A stretch of 64,000 nt of DNA from Paenibacillus sp. H1-7 (GTDB taxonomy: Bacteria > Bacillota > Bacilli > Paenibacillales > NBRC-103111). The DNA is taken from positions 6,821,501 to 6,885,500 of the forward strand of contig NZ_CP031168.1 in the NCBI RefSeq assembly GCF_022354825.1. Reading direction: 5' to 3'. Below are positions 25,417 to 34,878 of this stretch, piece after piece (position 1 is the stretch's first letter; every line of letters starts with the position of its first letter). The notes beneath the pieces are model-generated. The model saw only the letters and a list, made by a program, of their open reading frames with translations. It did no database searches and had not been told where the DNA came from. The position numbers and the translations under genes were made by a program.

Positions 25417-27105
25417 TCAATCTTCTACTTCAACAGCTGAATGTGCATTCATATAGTTTGTTTTTAACCAGTCAGCAGTACTAAATTTAACTTTTTTTGA
25501 TATTCCGGCGTATTTTGCTACTGTTGGTACAACGCTGTTTAGCGGGACGGTTTTATACGCATAAGGCAATTGCTCATCGTAATCATAGGTGAAAGTAAAC
25601 GGTGTGCTTGGCGGGTTCGATTTACTCATATTTTCTACCCCGACGATATGTGAAGACCAAGCCCATTTTCCGATCGTTGATTTGTCATACCAAGTGATTC
25701 CTTTGGTAAACAGGTTATCACCATTATTATCCCAGCTGCTTCCTATATAAGATCCGCTTTTATTTGTTACTTTTGAATTTACAATTAAACTATGGTTAAG
25801 CGCATCTTTAAATAGCTCATTAAATGGCGCGCTCATATTTCCTGTATCGTCACCCTGACGTTCTGCACCTATCAATGGCTCATTAAAAGCATTATACACG
25901 TTGGTATCTGCTGCTATCGAAGCGCCGTTTCTTGAATTCACTCCACGTGCTAATGTATCTCCGCCATATTTTGAGATAGCATATACACTATCCAATACAC
26001 TCTGATGCGACGAATTATCAAAATAGTTATTAAATATATGGCCGGTTCCTTGACGAATCATCGGCAAACGCTGTCCAACATTCGTATAACGATTGTACGC
26101 CATGGTCAATCGGAGTCTTTGATTCCCGTCTTTGACCTCGACACCGGCAGGACTAACATAATTCGTATAATCCTTATCGCCGGAGCCTACCAAATGAACT
26201 TTAGAGTGATAGGCTGCATATGCCATAATCTGTTTTTTGGTAGCGCCCTCGTTACGCATTTTATAGTAAACGCTTGTTGACGGGTCCAATGCACCTGCAG
26301 CATATTGCTGCTCCATATATTCGATGGACTGGTAGATGGAACTGCTCTCATCTGGATTCTCCGTTGCTTCTAATCCGAATTCATTCCAAGAAAGCGTTAC
26401 ATTGGATGCACCGTTTTCCATATCAATCATTCCATCTGCCGCTATGGAAAACTTGCAATGGTCAATCCATACATTGTTAGCTCCATTCACCTTGATAAAT
26501 GACCAACCGACCTCTTTATGCTTTCCAGAGTCGTCCCATTGCCACATTTCATCAAATCTGAGATTTCTAATAACAATATCGTTAGCTGAACCCTGCAGTT
26601 TTATTTCCGCATGCTTAATGGTCTTGCCTGACTTGGAGAAGATGGTTAACCCATCTACATTCGAAATGTTTAATTTAGATACGCCGGAAGCGATTAACAG
26701 TGGATTCGTGAATCCGTTCGATGGTTTCGGATAATTGGTAACGAAGCTGTACTTTGATCTTTCTGTCGAGTCTAGAGCTAACTCAGTCCATCCTAAGTTA
26801 ATATTGTCCGTAACTTCAATTACTTTAACAGTACCATTACTCGCGTCCAGGACTGCTTGTAAAAACTCTCTTCCATTACTAACAGTACGATAATACGATG
26901 TTCCCACATAGCTACTTCTATCGTTTACTCCCAAAGAAGCATAGCCGGTTACGGATAAAAAGCTGGAATCATAGCGTTTTTCAACTTTTGTCGTATTTGG
27001 TATGGAAGTAATCACTGCGGCCTCTGCTTTACTGCTTGTGATAATATAAGATGAAGTCACCAATAGACTTCCTATCACCAAACTACTTAAGACTTTTTTC
27101 ATCAT
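25417..27105 (-). CDS. Secreted pectate lyase, polysaccharide lyase family 1
   Basis: 562 aa. A signal peptide (MMKKVLSSLVIGSLLVTSS, cleavage near AEA-A at residue 30) is followed by a right-handed beta-helix. Family motifs are vWIDHC (NVWIDHCKFSIAADG, about 210-224), the calcium/substrate region, and RLPMIRQGTGHIFNNYFDN with the catalytic arginine. It cleaves polygalacturonate by beta-elimination outside the cell. AAGGAGGGGG lies 8 nt before the ATG. A cre-like site 78-93 bp upstream suggests CcpA-mediated glucose repression. Size is above the PL1 average (about 350-450 aa), with a long central insertion (about 240-310). Confidence 0.9.
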   Translation of the reverse strand: MMKKVLSSLVIGSLLVTSSYIITSSKAEAAVITSIPNTTKVEKRYDSSFLSVTGYASLGVNDRSSYVGTSYYRTVSNGREFLQAVLDASNGTVKVIEVTDNINLGWTELALDSTERSKYSFVTNYPKPSNGFTNPLLIASGVSKLNISNVDGLTIFSKSGKTIKHAEIKLQGSANDIVIRNLRFDEMWQWDDSGKHKEVGWSFIKVNGANNVWIDHCKFSIAADGMIDMENGASNVTLSWNEFGLEATENPDESSSIYQSIEYMEQQYAAGALDPSTSVYYKMRNEGATKKQIMAYAAYHSKVHLVGSGDKDYTNYVSPAGVEVKDGNQRLRLTMAYNRYTNVGQRLPMIRQGTGHIFNNYFDNSSHQSVLDSVYAISKYGGDTLARGVNSRNGASIAADTNVYNAFNEPLIGAERQGDDTGNMSAPFNELFKDALNHSLIVNSKVTNKSGSYIGSSWDNNGDNLFTKGITWYDKSTIGKWAWSSHIVGVENMSKSNPPSTPFTFTYDYDEQLPYAYKTVPLNSVVPTVAKYAGISKKVKFSTADWLKTNYMNAHSAVEVED

Positions 27106-27182
27106 AATAAACCCCCTCCTTCAAATAGTTACTACACCCACGCAAATCGGCCATTGTCATTTCCGCTTCTTCCTCCTCCTCA

Positions 27183-27198
27183 TATAAAGCGCTTCCAT
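27183..27198 (-). promoter_or_regulatory. CcpA cre-like site upstream of pectate lyase
   Basis: On the minus strand ATGGAAGCGCTTTATA matches 14 of 16 positions of the cre consensus WTGNAARCGNWWWCAW, including the central AGCG core. Position 78-93 bp upstream of the start is compatible with carbon catabolite control of a secreted polysaccharidase. Confidence 0.6.
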
Positions 27199-27635
27199 AT
27201 TTCTGAAAATTTTCCGTCAAGATAAATCGGTTCATCGGTGTTATGTACATCAATAAGAAAAAGGTAATGATTACTGGGATTATAGCATGGGGTATGGTGT
27301 GAATCTATGGGGGGAAACGCTCATCCTGTTTCTCCTGAATTAACTCTCTGAAAATCTGTCTTAGTGTCTACATCAACTTCAATTCTTGCACAACTGTCAG
27401 CAGAAATATCGTTTACATTACACGGACCGATTGTATCATCAAAAAAAATGGGATGTATAATAAACACAATGAGACCTAATCAAATCAGACAAGCGGTATA
27501 TGTTAAATCTATTTGATCACCCGTTTGGTTTATATCTCACTCACATTCCAAATTAGTGTAAAAGTGATAATCATTCCATGCTGCTATTTGTGCCAGGCAA
27601 ATACATGTTTAAAAACTAAATATGGTTGTACGCAT

Positions 27636-27666
27636 ATCAAAAAGGAGCTGAGCTCATGTCAGCTCC
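27636..27666 (-). terminator. Rho-independent terminator of the VOC gene
   Basis: GGAGCTGA (27644-27651) and TCAGCTCC (27659-27666) are exact complements with a 7-nt loop; on the minus strand they are followed by TTTTTGA. Confidence 0.75.
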
Positions 27667-27780
27667 ACCAGTACCCATTAGCGTAACGGATGGTCTTTAC
27701 CTGTGCTTGTTTGGAGTAATCGGGTAATGAAATATCTCGATCTCCTTGTCAATTAATCCTTTTCGTTGCTCGGAACGCCT

Positions 27781-28137
27781 CTAACATTTACAAATCATCA
27801 ACATGTTCCCATCGGGATCTTTAAAATTGAACCAATGACCATGCTCAATATCAGTAACAAGTTCAACTTTAAGGTCCTTCAAGAATTGGTATGCTTTATG
27901 TATATCGTTGGTATTAAAATGGAAAGCAGGATGTCTAAAGTATGAATCCTCATCGTATATTTTGCTGTCTAACACTAGATTTAGTCCATTATTATCCAAA
28001 GGTATACAACAAAGATGGCCTGCAATAATTTCAAACGTAGGTTCTAGTCCTAGAATGGAGCAATACCATTCCCTTGCTTCTTTAATATCACGGACTGGGA
28101 TAAAAACGGCTCCTACTTTACTTAATACAATACTCAT
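27781..28137 (-). CDS. VOC family (glyoxalase/bleomycin-resistance-fold) protein
   Basis: 118 aa, a single VOC module: SKVGAVFIPVRDIKEAREWY at the N-terminus, ILGLEPTFEI, HPAFHFNTNDI in the middle and HGHWFNFKDPDGNMLMIC at the end. The metal ligands of glyoxalase I are partly present (H and E positions not certain), so activity cannot be assigned. ATG 28137 with GGGAG about 10 nt upstream. Monocistronic. Confidence 0.8.
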   Translation of the reverse strand: MSIVLSKVGAVFIPVRDIKEAREWYCSILGLEPTFEIIAGHLCCIPLDNNGLNLVLDSKIYDEDSYFRHPAFHFNTNDIHKAYQFLKDLKVELVTDIEHGHWFNFKDPDGNMLMICKC

Positions 28138-28297
28138 GCTTCTCACACTCCCTAATTAATCTAAGTACAAGGATTTGAGATTATTTTATCACGGAATGGA
28201 AAAATAAGGTTTATATTTATTAAGCTATAGTGTACTGTTATTGAGGAAACCTGTAAGCCTCGGATCATTTTACTCTGCAAAGGAAGAACTTATTGAA

Positions 28298-28738
28298 ATG
28301 ACTGACTCAAGATTTAGAGATCAAGGTGAAAGAATTTATGATTTTATATTCAACCATAATATTCTCATTGAGTGCCCTCATTGCATGAAATGTGCCAAAG
28401 GATTAAGGAGAATAGATGGGAAATTTGGTTATATCATGCAATGCAAACATTGTGGAGTTCTGACTAGTCCTACAGTTGGTACATGGGGAAACGGAACATT
28501 TATGGGCTTGAATCTGTGGTTGAGGACTAATTGCTGCGGGAAATTGCTTTGGGCATATAATAAAGAGCATTTAGACTTTATGGATAGATATATCACTGCT
28601 TCTTTACGTGAAGTACTTCCGAATATGAATCAAAGTTTGGCAAGCAGGCTTCCTATTTGGATCAAGAGCGGAAAGAATCGTGAAGAACTTAAAAAAGGAA
28701 TCGCAAAAATTAGGAGCAAGCTTGAGATATGTAATTAA
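28298..28738 (+). CDS. Small zinc-ribbon protein of unknown function
   Basis: 146 aa. Cysteine pairs CPHCMKC (about 32-38), MQCKHCGV and TNCCGK form a zinc-binding core like that of rubredoxin/zinc-ribbon proteins; the C-terminal half is basic and helical (SRLPIWIKSGKNREELKKGI). Not recognised. ATG at 28298 with AAAGGAAG 11 nt upstream; an in-frame TTG at 28241 is the alternative. Could be nucleic-acid binding. Confidence 0.6.
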   Translation: MTDSRFRDQGERIYDFIFNHNILIECPHCMKCAKGLRRIDGKFGYIMQCKHCGVLTSPTVGTWGNGTFMGLNLWLRTNCCGKLLWAYNKEHLDFMDRYITASLREVLPNMNQSLASRLPIWIKSGKNREELKKGIAKIRSKLEICN

Positions 28739-28904
28739 AAGCACGATAAAACACTCCATTGTCGCTAATTGGTAATAATCACAAATAGGGCAAAGAAGTA
28801 TCATTATCTGAATCAAATTCCATTTTAAAAGACTATACTTTTACAAATAATATCGCCGTATTTTTTTGTGTTCCCCTTAATGGAACAGGTCCCGTCTTCG
28901 CATA

Positions 28905-29414
28905 TCATGGAACCGGAATTTCTTTTTCCATAATATAATCATCCATTACGAATCCATTCCCGATATCCGCAATTTGCTCCCGTACGGTCCGGAAGCCTTT
29001 TTTCTCATACACCGCAATACTGGGTTCGTTATGTCTATTAACCGTAAGCCAAATATGGCTTAAGTTTCGTTCCTTGCAAAGATGCTCAAGAAATGCAAAC
29101 GCTTGACTGGCGTAGCCTTGCCCCCGGTACTCCTTGTCTATATAAAACTTGCTTAGAAATAGCTTCTGCTCTTCTTGTCTGACCGATATATATCCAATCG
29201 GGGAGACACCTTCGTGATGGATTAAGTAATATTCATACCCTTGATGATGAATCTGATCCGCAATCGCTGAAACCGATTGATATTTACCAATCATGTAATC
29301 GATCTGCTCTATTGTAATAAGGGATACATAGTATTCTCGCCATATTTCCGCCGCTAGACGAGCAACCTCTGCAATTTGTTCGGCTGTATTCACGAGTGTA
29401 AGCATAAGTTTCAT
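28905..29414 (-). CDS. GNAT-family N-acetyltransferase
   Basis: 169 aa. Motif A LSKFYIDKEYRGQGYASQAF (about 98-117; Q/RxxGxG/A acetyl-CoA loop RGQGYA) and motif B LTVNRHNEPSIAVYEKKGFR are clear. Substrate unknown. ATG 29414 with a weak AGGCAGG site upstream. Stands alone. Confidence 0.88.
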   Translation of the reverse strand: MKLMLTLVNTAEQIAEVARLAAEIWREYYVSLITIEQIDYMIGKYQSVSAIADQIHHQGYEYYLIHHEGVSPIGYISVRQEEQKLFLSKFYIDKEYRGQGYASQAFAFLEHLCKERNLSHIWLTVNRHNEPSIAVYEKKGFRTVREQIADIGNGFVMDDYIMEKEIPVP

Positions 29415-29654
29415 GACATGTGCCTGCCTTTCCCAGATCTCTTGTCTTACCTTCCACTACAATATCATAAAATTCAGCAGCGAGTGAGTGATTTCAATTA
29501 TCGAATCCTAATGTTTATCGCACCTCACGAGCAGCGTGAATCGGCCATTCCGCAGACGTATTAAAGCACCAGAGCTTCCTATAAACCTTTAATTGAAATG
29601 TCTTAAAACACATCAAACTCTACAGGCCGATTCATTAAAGTATACCTCCTACTT

Positions 29655-30542
29655 TTAAACCTCCCGTGCGGGTAACGCCCGGAAATATTCTACAACGACC
29701 TCACGAAATTCCAGCGCAGCCCGCGAAATGTACCGGCTCTTGTGCCATTGCAAAGCAATCTCCCGAACCAATTCGTCATTCTCTACTTGCAGACATCGGA
29801 TATGTTCCCGTGAATGCCTTGCCGTGCTCGGGATGAAGGCGATGCCAATTTCGGCTTCCACTAGAGTCGTTATCCTTGCAGGTTCATCCCCCTCATACAC
29901 ATATTTAGGGGCAAAACCAACCGAATGGCATACGGAATCGACTAAATCGCGAGTGCCGTAGCCTTTCTTCACGCCGACAAACCATTCATCCCTTAGCTCG
30001 TCCAAGGAAACGCTGCTTCGGTTTGCCAGCCGGTGCGTCTTGGGAACTGCTACAAGGATAGGATCGACGAAGACGATTTGACATTCAATGTCATCCCCTT
30101 CTATAGGAGGTGAGGACAAGCAGTAATCGACCTCTCCTCTATGAAGATGCGCGATCATTTCCTTCGTAGTCAGCATTTGTACATGAAAATGGAGATAAGG
30201 CTGCTTTTTCCGAAATTCCCGAAGGATATGGGGCAGCGTGCTTGCCGTATTGACCGCCAGCTCCAATGTGCCGTGATCCGGGCTGGATAAATCGCTAAGC
30301 TCCTGCTTCCCCTGCTCTAACTCAAACAAAGCCCTTTCTGCACGGCGCAGGAATCGGCTTCCGAATTCATTCAATCGCAGCCTTCTCCCTACTCTATCGA
30401 ATAGAGGGACCCCTAGATCCTCCTCCAAGCGTTGAATTGTTTTACTTAATGACGACTGAGTAACGTGCAAGCTTCGTGCAGCTTCGGTCACATGCTCCAA
30501 TCGGGCTACCGTTAAGAAATATTGCAGTTGAAGAAGTTCCAT
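29655..30542 (-). CDS. LysR-family transcriptional regulator
   Basis: 295 aa. N-terminal winged helix (LQLQYFLTVARLEHVTEAAR, SLHVTQSSLSKTIQRLEEDL) and a substrate-binding-like C-terminal domain (residues 90-290, e.g. GTLELAVNTASTLPHILREF). ATG at 30542 chosen (GGAGGTAT just upstream). Divergent from the MFS exporter at 30657 with 114 bp between them, so it is the probable local regulator. Confidence 0.9.
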   Translation of the reverse strand: MELLQLQYFLTVARLEHVTEAARSLHVTQSSLSKTIQRLEEDLGVPLFDRVGRRLRLNEFGSRFLRRAERALFELEQGKQELSDLSSPDHGTLELAVNTASTLPHILREFRKKQPYLHFHVQMLTTKEMIAHLHRGEVDYCLSSPPIEGDDIECQIVFVDPILVAVPKTHRLANRSSVSLDELRDEWFVGVKKGYGTRDLVDSVCHSVGFAPKYVYEGDEPARITTLVEAEIGIAFIPSTARHSREHIRCLQVENDELVREIALQWHKSRYISRAALEFREVVVEYFRALPAREV

Positions 30543-30656
30543 ATACCTCCACCATTCATTCCTTCTAGTCAATGAAATTATAGCATGAAATGCGTTGGAA
30601 TAAATAATCGATATCCAGTACGATAAAATCAAGACATAAAGAAGGGATGAACGCAA

Positions 30657-32039
30657 ATGAATGCTCGCAGCAGATGGCTGATGGTTTCCGTAGGCCTCGG
30701 GATACTCTTGAATCCATTAAATTCTTCGATGGTTTCTGTGGCTATTGCAAGATTGCAAAATGTGTACCAGCTAGATTTTTCAGCTGTATCCTGGATTATT
30801 TTTTCTTTCTATATTGCAAGTGCTATCGCTCAACCCGTCATGGGTCGGGCCAGTGATTTATTCGGTCGCCGAAACATATTTCTTATCGGGCTGGTTGTGG
30901 CCTTCATTGCCTCCTTGCTAGCTCCGCTATCACCAAGCTTTGGATGGCTCATCGTTTTCCGCGTTGTGCAATCAATCGGAACGAGCATGATGGTTGCCGT
31001 CGGAATGGCCATAGTGCGAATTTATATTACCGAGAAACAAGCCATTGCACTGTCTGTGCTGTCCGTATTCCTATCCGGAGCGGCAGCAATTGGACCTTTC
31101 ATTGGAGGGGTCTTGATTCACTGGTGGGATTGGCCTGCGATCTTTTTCGTCAATATTCCGTTTGCGGTGGCGAGCTTCTTCTTGGCTTGGAGAACCATCC
31201 CTCAGGACGAATCGCCGGTATCCGCTGCGCGGAACATGTCCTTTCGCCAATGGTTTGCTGTGATTGATGTGCCGGGGATCCTGCTCTTTACGGCAGGACT
31301 GATTGCCCTGCTCGTTGGATTAATGTCAGCAAAATCATCTGGACATGTCTCATTACCTCATGTCGTCATTGGTCTGGCGGGCCTCGTTACACTTGGTGTT
31401 TTCGTACGATATGAGCTACAAGCGAAGTCACCCTTCATACCATTGCGTACCTTTGCCAAATATCCCGCCATGACTTGGGTCAATGTCCAATTCATTCTCG
31501 TAAACGTGCTTTTTTACTCGCTCTTTTTCGGATTCCCATCCTACTTGCAAATGGTGCGGCATGTCAGCGAGTTCCATACAGGGATTCTAATGCTGAGCTT
31601 GGGCTTGTGCTCGCTGCTTGCATCTCCCCTGGCAGGGCGATGGATCGATAAGTCCGGACCTCGACCAGCTATGCTCTTGTCCGCGATTTTGATGACCTTC
31701 GGGTCCGTGTGGATCGTGACTTTGAGTCCAACTTCACCGGTTATCAGCGTATGCTTGGCGTTAGCGGCATTCGGCATCAGCAACGGGCTGAACAGTGTCG
31801 GAATGCAAGCGGCTTTGTTCAACAGCTCTCCAAAGGAAATCATCGGCGTAGCATCCGGATTATTCAATACATCCAGATACTTGGGGACCATTCTCTCTTC
31901 ATTGCTGATAGGTGTCGTCATGGGAGGGGAGTTCAGCTTCGGGGGATTTCGATGGCTTGGGGTTATCCTTACGGTAATTGCATTGTCATTGGTCATCATG
32001 AACTGGCGTCGGGAGTCAGGGCAGCTGCAAGAATCTTAG
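30657..32039 (+). CDS. MFS drug exporter, DHA2 (EmrB/QacA-like) family
   Basis: 460 aa with about 14 membrane helices. LNSSMVSVAIARLQ in TM1, GRASDLFGRRNIF (motif A) and SGAAAIGPFIGGVLIH (motif C) mark a proton-coupled exporter. ATG 30657 with GAAGGG 10 nt upstream; ATG 30647 is out of frame. Divergent LysR gene suggests inducible expression by the exported compound. Confidence 0.9.
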   Translation: MNARSRWLMVSVGLGILLNPLNSSMVSVAIARLQNVYQLDFSAVSWIIFSFYIASAIAQPVMGRASDLFGRRNIFLIGLVVAFIASLLAPLSPSFGWLIVFRVVQSIGTSMMVAVGMAIVRIYITEKQAIALSVLSVFLSGAAAIGPFIGGVLIHWWDWPAIFFVNIPFAVASFFLAWRTIPQDESPVSAARNMSFRQWFAVIDVPGILLFTAGLIALLVGLMSAKSSGHVSLPHVVIGLAGLVTLGVFVRYELQAKSPFIPLRTFAKYPAMTWVNVQFILVNVLFYSLFFGFPSYLQMVRHVSEFHTGILMLSLGLCSLLASPLAGRWIDKSGPRPAMLLSAILMTFGSVWIVTLSPTSPVISVCLALAAFGISNGLNSVGMQAALFNSSPKEIIGVASGLFNTSRYLGTILSSLLIGVVMGGEFSFGGFRWLGVILTVIALSLVIMNWRRESGQLQES

Positions 32040-32177
32040 GCTCATCAAGCTCAAACCGGTTTCCCCATTGCAACGAATGGAGCAACCATAGCTACAGGAA
32101 GCAGGGGCAGCATGTCTCTTCTGGCGAGGCGTTGCCCCCGTGCGTTCCCTTTTTTAATAATGATCAACCGTACAGCA

Positions 32178-32690
32178 TTATTTCTCGGTGATAGCTAAGA
32201 TCGTTTTAACAAAATCCGTTTTAGAATCAGCATAATTATGCTTATCGCCTTTATGTGCGGCTGATAGTTGTTTTTTCAGTTGCTCGTATTGCATTCTCGC
32301 CGCCTCGTTACCTCTCAAATAATCTCTGAAAGCCAGCTGCTCCAGCAAATAGTTGCTTCCTCGTCGGTACATATGAATTTGATGCGTTCGCGGCTCCCCC
32401 TTGTTAAAGTAATGTCGATCCGGTAACACATCCGTCCCTTTATATGCATAACCCAGCTTTTCCAACGGCGCAGCACATTTTGTACCATCCTGAAACTCAT
32501 TAATCTCAATAGCGATATCAATAATCGGCTTCGCACTCAAGTGTTTCACCGCCGTACTTCCGATGTGATGCACGTCTAGAATGTATTGACCGGCAGCCGC
32601 AAGAATGCTTTCTCTTTCCGATATAAATTCTCTCTCCCATTCCTCGCACCAAGGTACCAAAAATACTTCACCTTTCGGCAGTCCCAGCAC
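32178..32690 (-). CDS. GrpB/UPF0157-family nucleotidyltransferase-fold protein
   Basis: 170 aa. VHHIGSTAVKHLSAKPIIDI with DI.IEI metal ligands (about 40-65) and PDRHYFNKGEPRTHQIHMY are diagnostic of the GrpB family, whose activity is largely unknown (some enzymes are CoA- or nucleotide-linked). GTG at 32690 is chosen because AGGAGGG lies 7 nt before it; the in-frame ATG at 32708 overlaps that site. The start is inside the end of the VOC gene (23-nt overlap), implying translational coupling. Confidence 0.85.
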   Translation of the reverse strand: MLGLPKGEVFLVPWCEEWEREFISERESILAAAGQYILDVHHIGSTAVKHLSAKPIIDIAIEINEFQDGTKCAAPLEKLGYAYKGTDVLPDRHYFNKGEPRTHQIHMYRRGSNYLLEQLAFRDYLRGNEAARMQYEQLKKQLSAAHKGDKHNYADSKTDFVKTILAITEK

Positions 32691-33156
32691 TCGAATCCCT
32701 CCTGGCATTGGCAGTCATATCAAAATCCACTTCCTCAATAAATTCTATCACTTCTCCATTGGGACTGTGAACGACAGCGTTTTTGACGGTGAGCTGCGGT
32801 TCGCCGAGAGAAAGGCAGCCCGGTTCGATATAAGCTTCTGCCCCATTAGCAATTGCATGTTGGTACATTTCCTCCACATTGTCTACATAAAAGGCTAAGT
32901 GCAATAATGCCCCGTGAGCTATCTCTTGTTCCGATGACGCTTTCCTGCCTTGAGCTGGAATGACCGCTTCAGAATCAAAGATTTCAATACAAGTTCTCCG
33001 GTCGGGTGAAATCAGCATGGCAGCTTCTGTAATCCGGAAGGAAGGCAGACTCCAATGGTGCCCAACCTTAAATCCTAAAACTTCCGTATAAAACGCTATG
33101 GTAGCTTGATAATCTTTGGCTTGTATTGCTACATGAGAAAGGCCTTTTACAACCAC
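32668..33156 (-). CDS. VOC family (glyoxalase-fold) protein
   Basis: 162 aa, VOC fold with SHVAIQAKDYQATIAFYTEV at the N-terminus, HLAFYVDNVEEMYQHAIANG in the second half and GEVIEFIEE at the end. Slightly longer than usual with a C-terminal tail overlapping the GrpB gene. GTG at 33156 with AGGGAGCG upstream. Divergent from the Lrp regulator; GrpB follows in the same transcript. Substrate unknown. Confidence 0.82.
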   Translation of the reverse strand: MVVKGLSHVAIQAKDYQATIAFYTEVLGFKVGHHWSLPSFRITEAAMLISPDRRTCIEIFDSEAVIPAQGRKASSEQEIAHGALLHLAFYVDNVEEMYQHAIANGAEAYIEPGCLSLGEPQLTVKNAVVHSPNGEVIEFIEEVDFDMTANARRDSSAGTAER

Positions 33157-33316
33157 GAAACATCGCTCCCTTATAAAAAAGATGAGCTTATTATATAAAT
33201 AAAATCAAGTTAAATATATACAAACAATGAGGTTATTATAGTACAATCATTATTAAAAGTAAGGAATTTTGGACGTACATATTAGGTTTTTTAAGGTTCT
33301 GTTAGGGAGGGCTTAT

Positions 33317-33751
33317 GTGGAACAAGTAATCGACGACATTGATAACAAGATTATGAGATTGCTGCAGCAGAATGCACGAATGACGATTTCTCAAATCAGC
33401 AAAGAAGTGTCCATGTCTCAACCGTCCGTTAAAGAGCGGATTATCAAATTAGAGGAGAAAGGGATCATTTCCGGTTATACTGCGGTCTTTCATTTGCCGG
33501 ATTTGAACCGTGGCACAACTGCTTTTATTCTAGTAAAAACAGAGCATTGCCAAGAGATGGTGGATTTTTGCCGGAGCTCCAAGGAAGTCACCGACTTGTT
33601 CCGCATCAGCGGGGAATACAATTATTTGATCAAAATACAAACGGCAACCGTTGAGGAGCTTGCTGAGTTTCAAGATTCCCTACTCAAGCTAGGGCCATCG
33701 AAGTCTCTTGTCAGTATGAAAAACATATTGGAAAACCGAATTTTGCTATAA
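33317..33751 (+). CDS. Lrp/AsnC-family transcriptional regulator
   Basis: 144 aa. Winged HTH (IMRLLQQNARMTISQISKEV, SMSQPSVKERIIKLEEKG) and an alpha/beta effector domain (GTTAFILVKT..., LFRISGEYNYLIKIQ). GTG at 33317 is chosen because GGGAGG precedes it by 7 nt; the longer TTG frame at 33269 has no site. Divergent from the VOC-GrpB pair, which it may control; the pectinesterase gene follows 35 bp downstream and may share its transcript. Confidence 0.88.
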   Translation: MEQVIDDIDNKIMRLLQQNARMTISQISKEVSMSQPSVKERIIKLEEKGIISGYTAVFHLPDLNRGTTAFILVKTEHCQEMVDFCRSSKEVTDLFRISGEYNYLIKIQTATVEELAEFQDSLLKLGPSKSLVSMKNILENRILL

Positions 33752-33786
33752 AATGATGCTATAACCATGCAAAAGGAGACCTACCT

Positions 33787-34788
33787 ATGATAGTAGCCGC
33801 CGACGGCAGCGGTGATTACCGCACCATTCAGGAAGCGCTCGACCAGATAGCAGACGATACCAATGTAAGAACCGTCATTTATATACGTAACGGGGTATAC
33901 AAGGAGAAGCTTCACGTCGTGAAGCCGCTCGTAAGCCTCGTCGGAGAGAACGCGGAGCTTACGATCATTACGTATGACGATTACGCCAGGAAGACATTCC
34001 CTAACGGCGAAGCCTATGAGACGTTCCACTCTTATTCCGTGTTTATTGGCGCGGATGATTTCAGCGCGGAACGGATCACCTTCCGCAATACGGCGGGCCG
34101 AGGGGAAGCCGTCGGCCAAGCGTTGGCCGCTTACGTGGACGGAGACCGGGTATCGTTCAAGCACTGCCGGTTTCTTGGACATCAAGACACCCTGTTTACA
34201 GGTCCGCTGCCGCCAGCCCCCATGCAAAGAACCACCTTCGGCGGACCGCGGGAGGGAATGCCGCGCAGGAACGTACGGCAATATTACGAGCACTGCTACA
34301 TAGAGGGAGATGTCGACTTTATATTCGGATCGGCAACCGCGGTATTCAACCAGTGCGAGATCTTTTCCAAACGGCGTCTCGGGGAAGAAGATCCCGGGGA
34401 ATTTCCGTCCGAGCGCATCCATGGCTGGCTGACCGCCCCGTCGACGCCGGAAGAGATCCGCTTCGGCTATGTCTTCCATCAATGCCGCCTTACAAGCGAT
34501 GCTCCCCCGCAGTCCGTCTACCTGGGCAGGCCTTGGAGATACTACGCCAAGTCCGCCTTTCTCCTTTGCTGGATGGGCGAGCATATCGCCGCAGCGGGAT
34601 GGGACAATTGGAACAAGCCGGAGAGCGAGCGCACCACGGTCTTTTGCGAGTACCGCAATACGGGTCCGGGCGCAGCTGTAGAAGGCCGCGTGCCTTGGTC
34701 GGCTCAACTAAGCGACGACGAGGCCGAAGCGTATTCCCCGATTAGCGTGCTTGCGGGAATCGACGGGTGGAACCCGGTTACCGCGTAA
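33787..34788 (+). CDS. Pectinesterase (carbohydrate esterase family 8) without signal peptide
   Basis: 333 aa. CE8 motifs: QALAAYVDGDR (about 113), GHQDTL (about 135), DFIFGSATAVF (about 178, catalytic Asp) and YLGRPWR (about 245). No signal peptide or lipobox, so it probably acts inside the cell on imported methylated oligogalacturonides, complementing the secreted pectate lyase 7 kb away. AAAGGAGACC lies upstream of ATG 33787. A terminator follows. It might be co-transcribed with the Lrp regulator (35-bp gap). Confidence 0.9.
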   Translation: MIVAADGSGDYRTIQEALDQIADDTNVRTVIYIRNGVYKEKLHVVKPLVSLVGENAELTIITYDDYARKTFPNGEAYETFHSYSVFIGADDFSAERITFRNTAGRGEAVGQALAAYVDGDRVSFKHCRFLGHQDTLFTGPLPPAPMQRTTFGGPREGMPRRNVRQYYEHCYIEGDVDFIFGSATAVFNQCEIFSKRRLGEEDPGEFPSERIHGWLTAPSTPEEIRFGYVFHQCRLTSDAPPQSVYLGRPWRYYAKSAFLLCWMGEHIAAAGWDNWNKPESERTTVFCEYRNTGPGAAVEGRVPWSAQLSDDEAEAYSPISVLAGIDGWNPVTA

Positions 34789-34794
34789 AAGATG

Positions 34795-34822
34795 GAAGGA
34801 CCGGCTCTCGGGCCGGTCTTTT
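34795..34822 (+). terminator. Rho-independent terminator after pectinesterase
   Basis: GACCGGC (34799-34805) and GCCGGTC (34812-34818) form a GC-rich stem followed by TTTT. Confidence 0.75.
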
Positions 34823-34878
34823 GACGTTCTCCCCGACAGCCGATCGATACGGCAGCCCGTCCCCTTTTACGCACAATT

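Larger units (their letters stand above)
27106..27780. other. 675-bp intergenic region between pectate lyase and VOC gene
   Basis: AT-rich, no protein-like frame. It holds the cre-like site (27183-27198) on the pectate lyase side and the VOC gene terminator (27636-27666) on the other. The remaining sequence probably contains the pectate lyase promoter and an upstream regulatory area, but no clear -35/-10 pair was fixed. Confidence 0.6.

Noticed and set aside
32040-32177. Hairpin and T-run between the MFS and GrpB genes
   Set aside because: GGGGCA/TGCCCC pair is followed by ten unrelated bases before the T-run; not convincing.
33781-34707. 308-codon minus frame opposite the pectinesterase
   Set aside because: Complementary to all CE8 catalytic motifs, which are unmistakable on the + strand.
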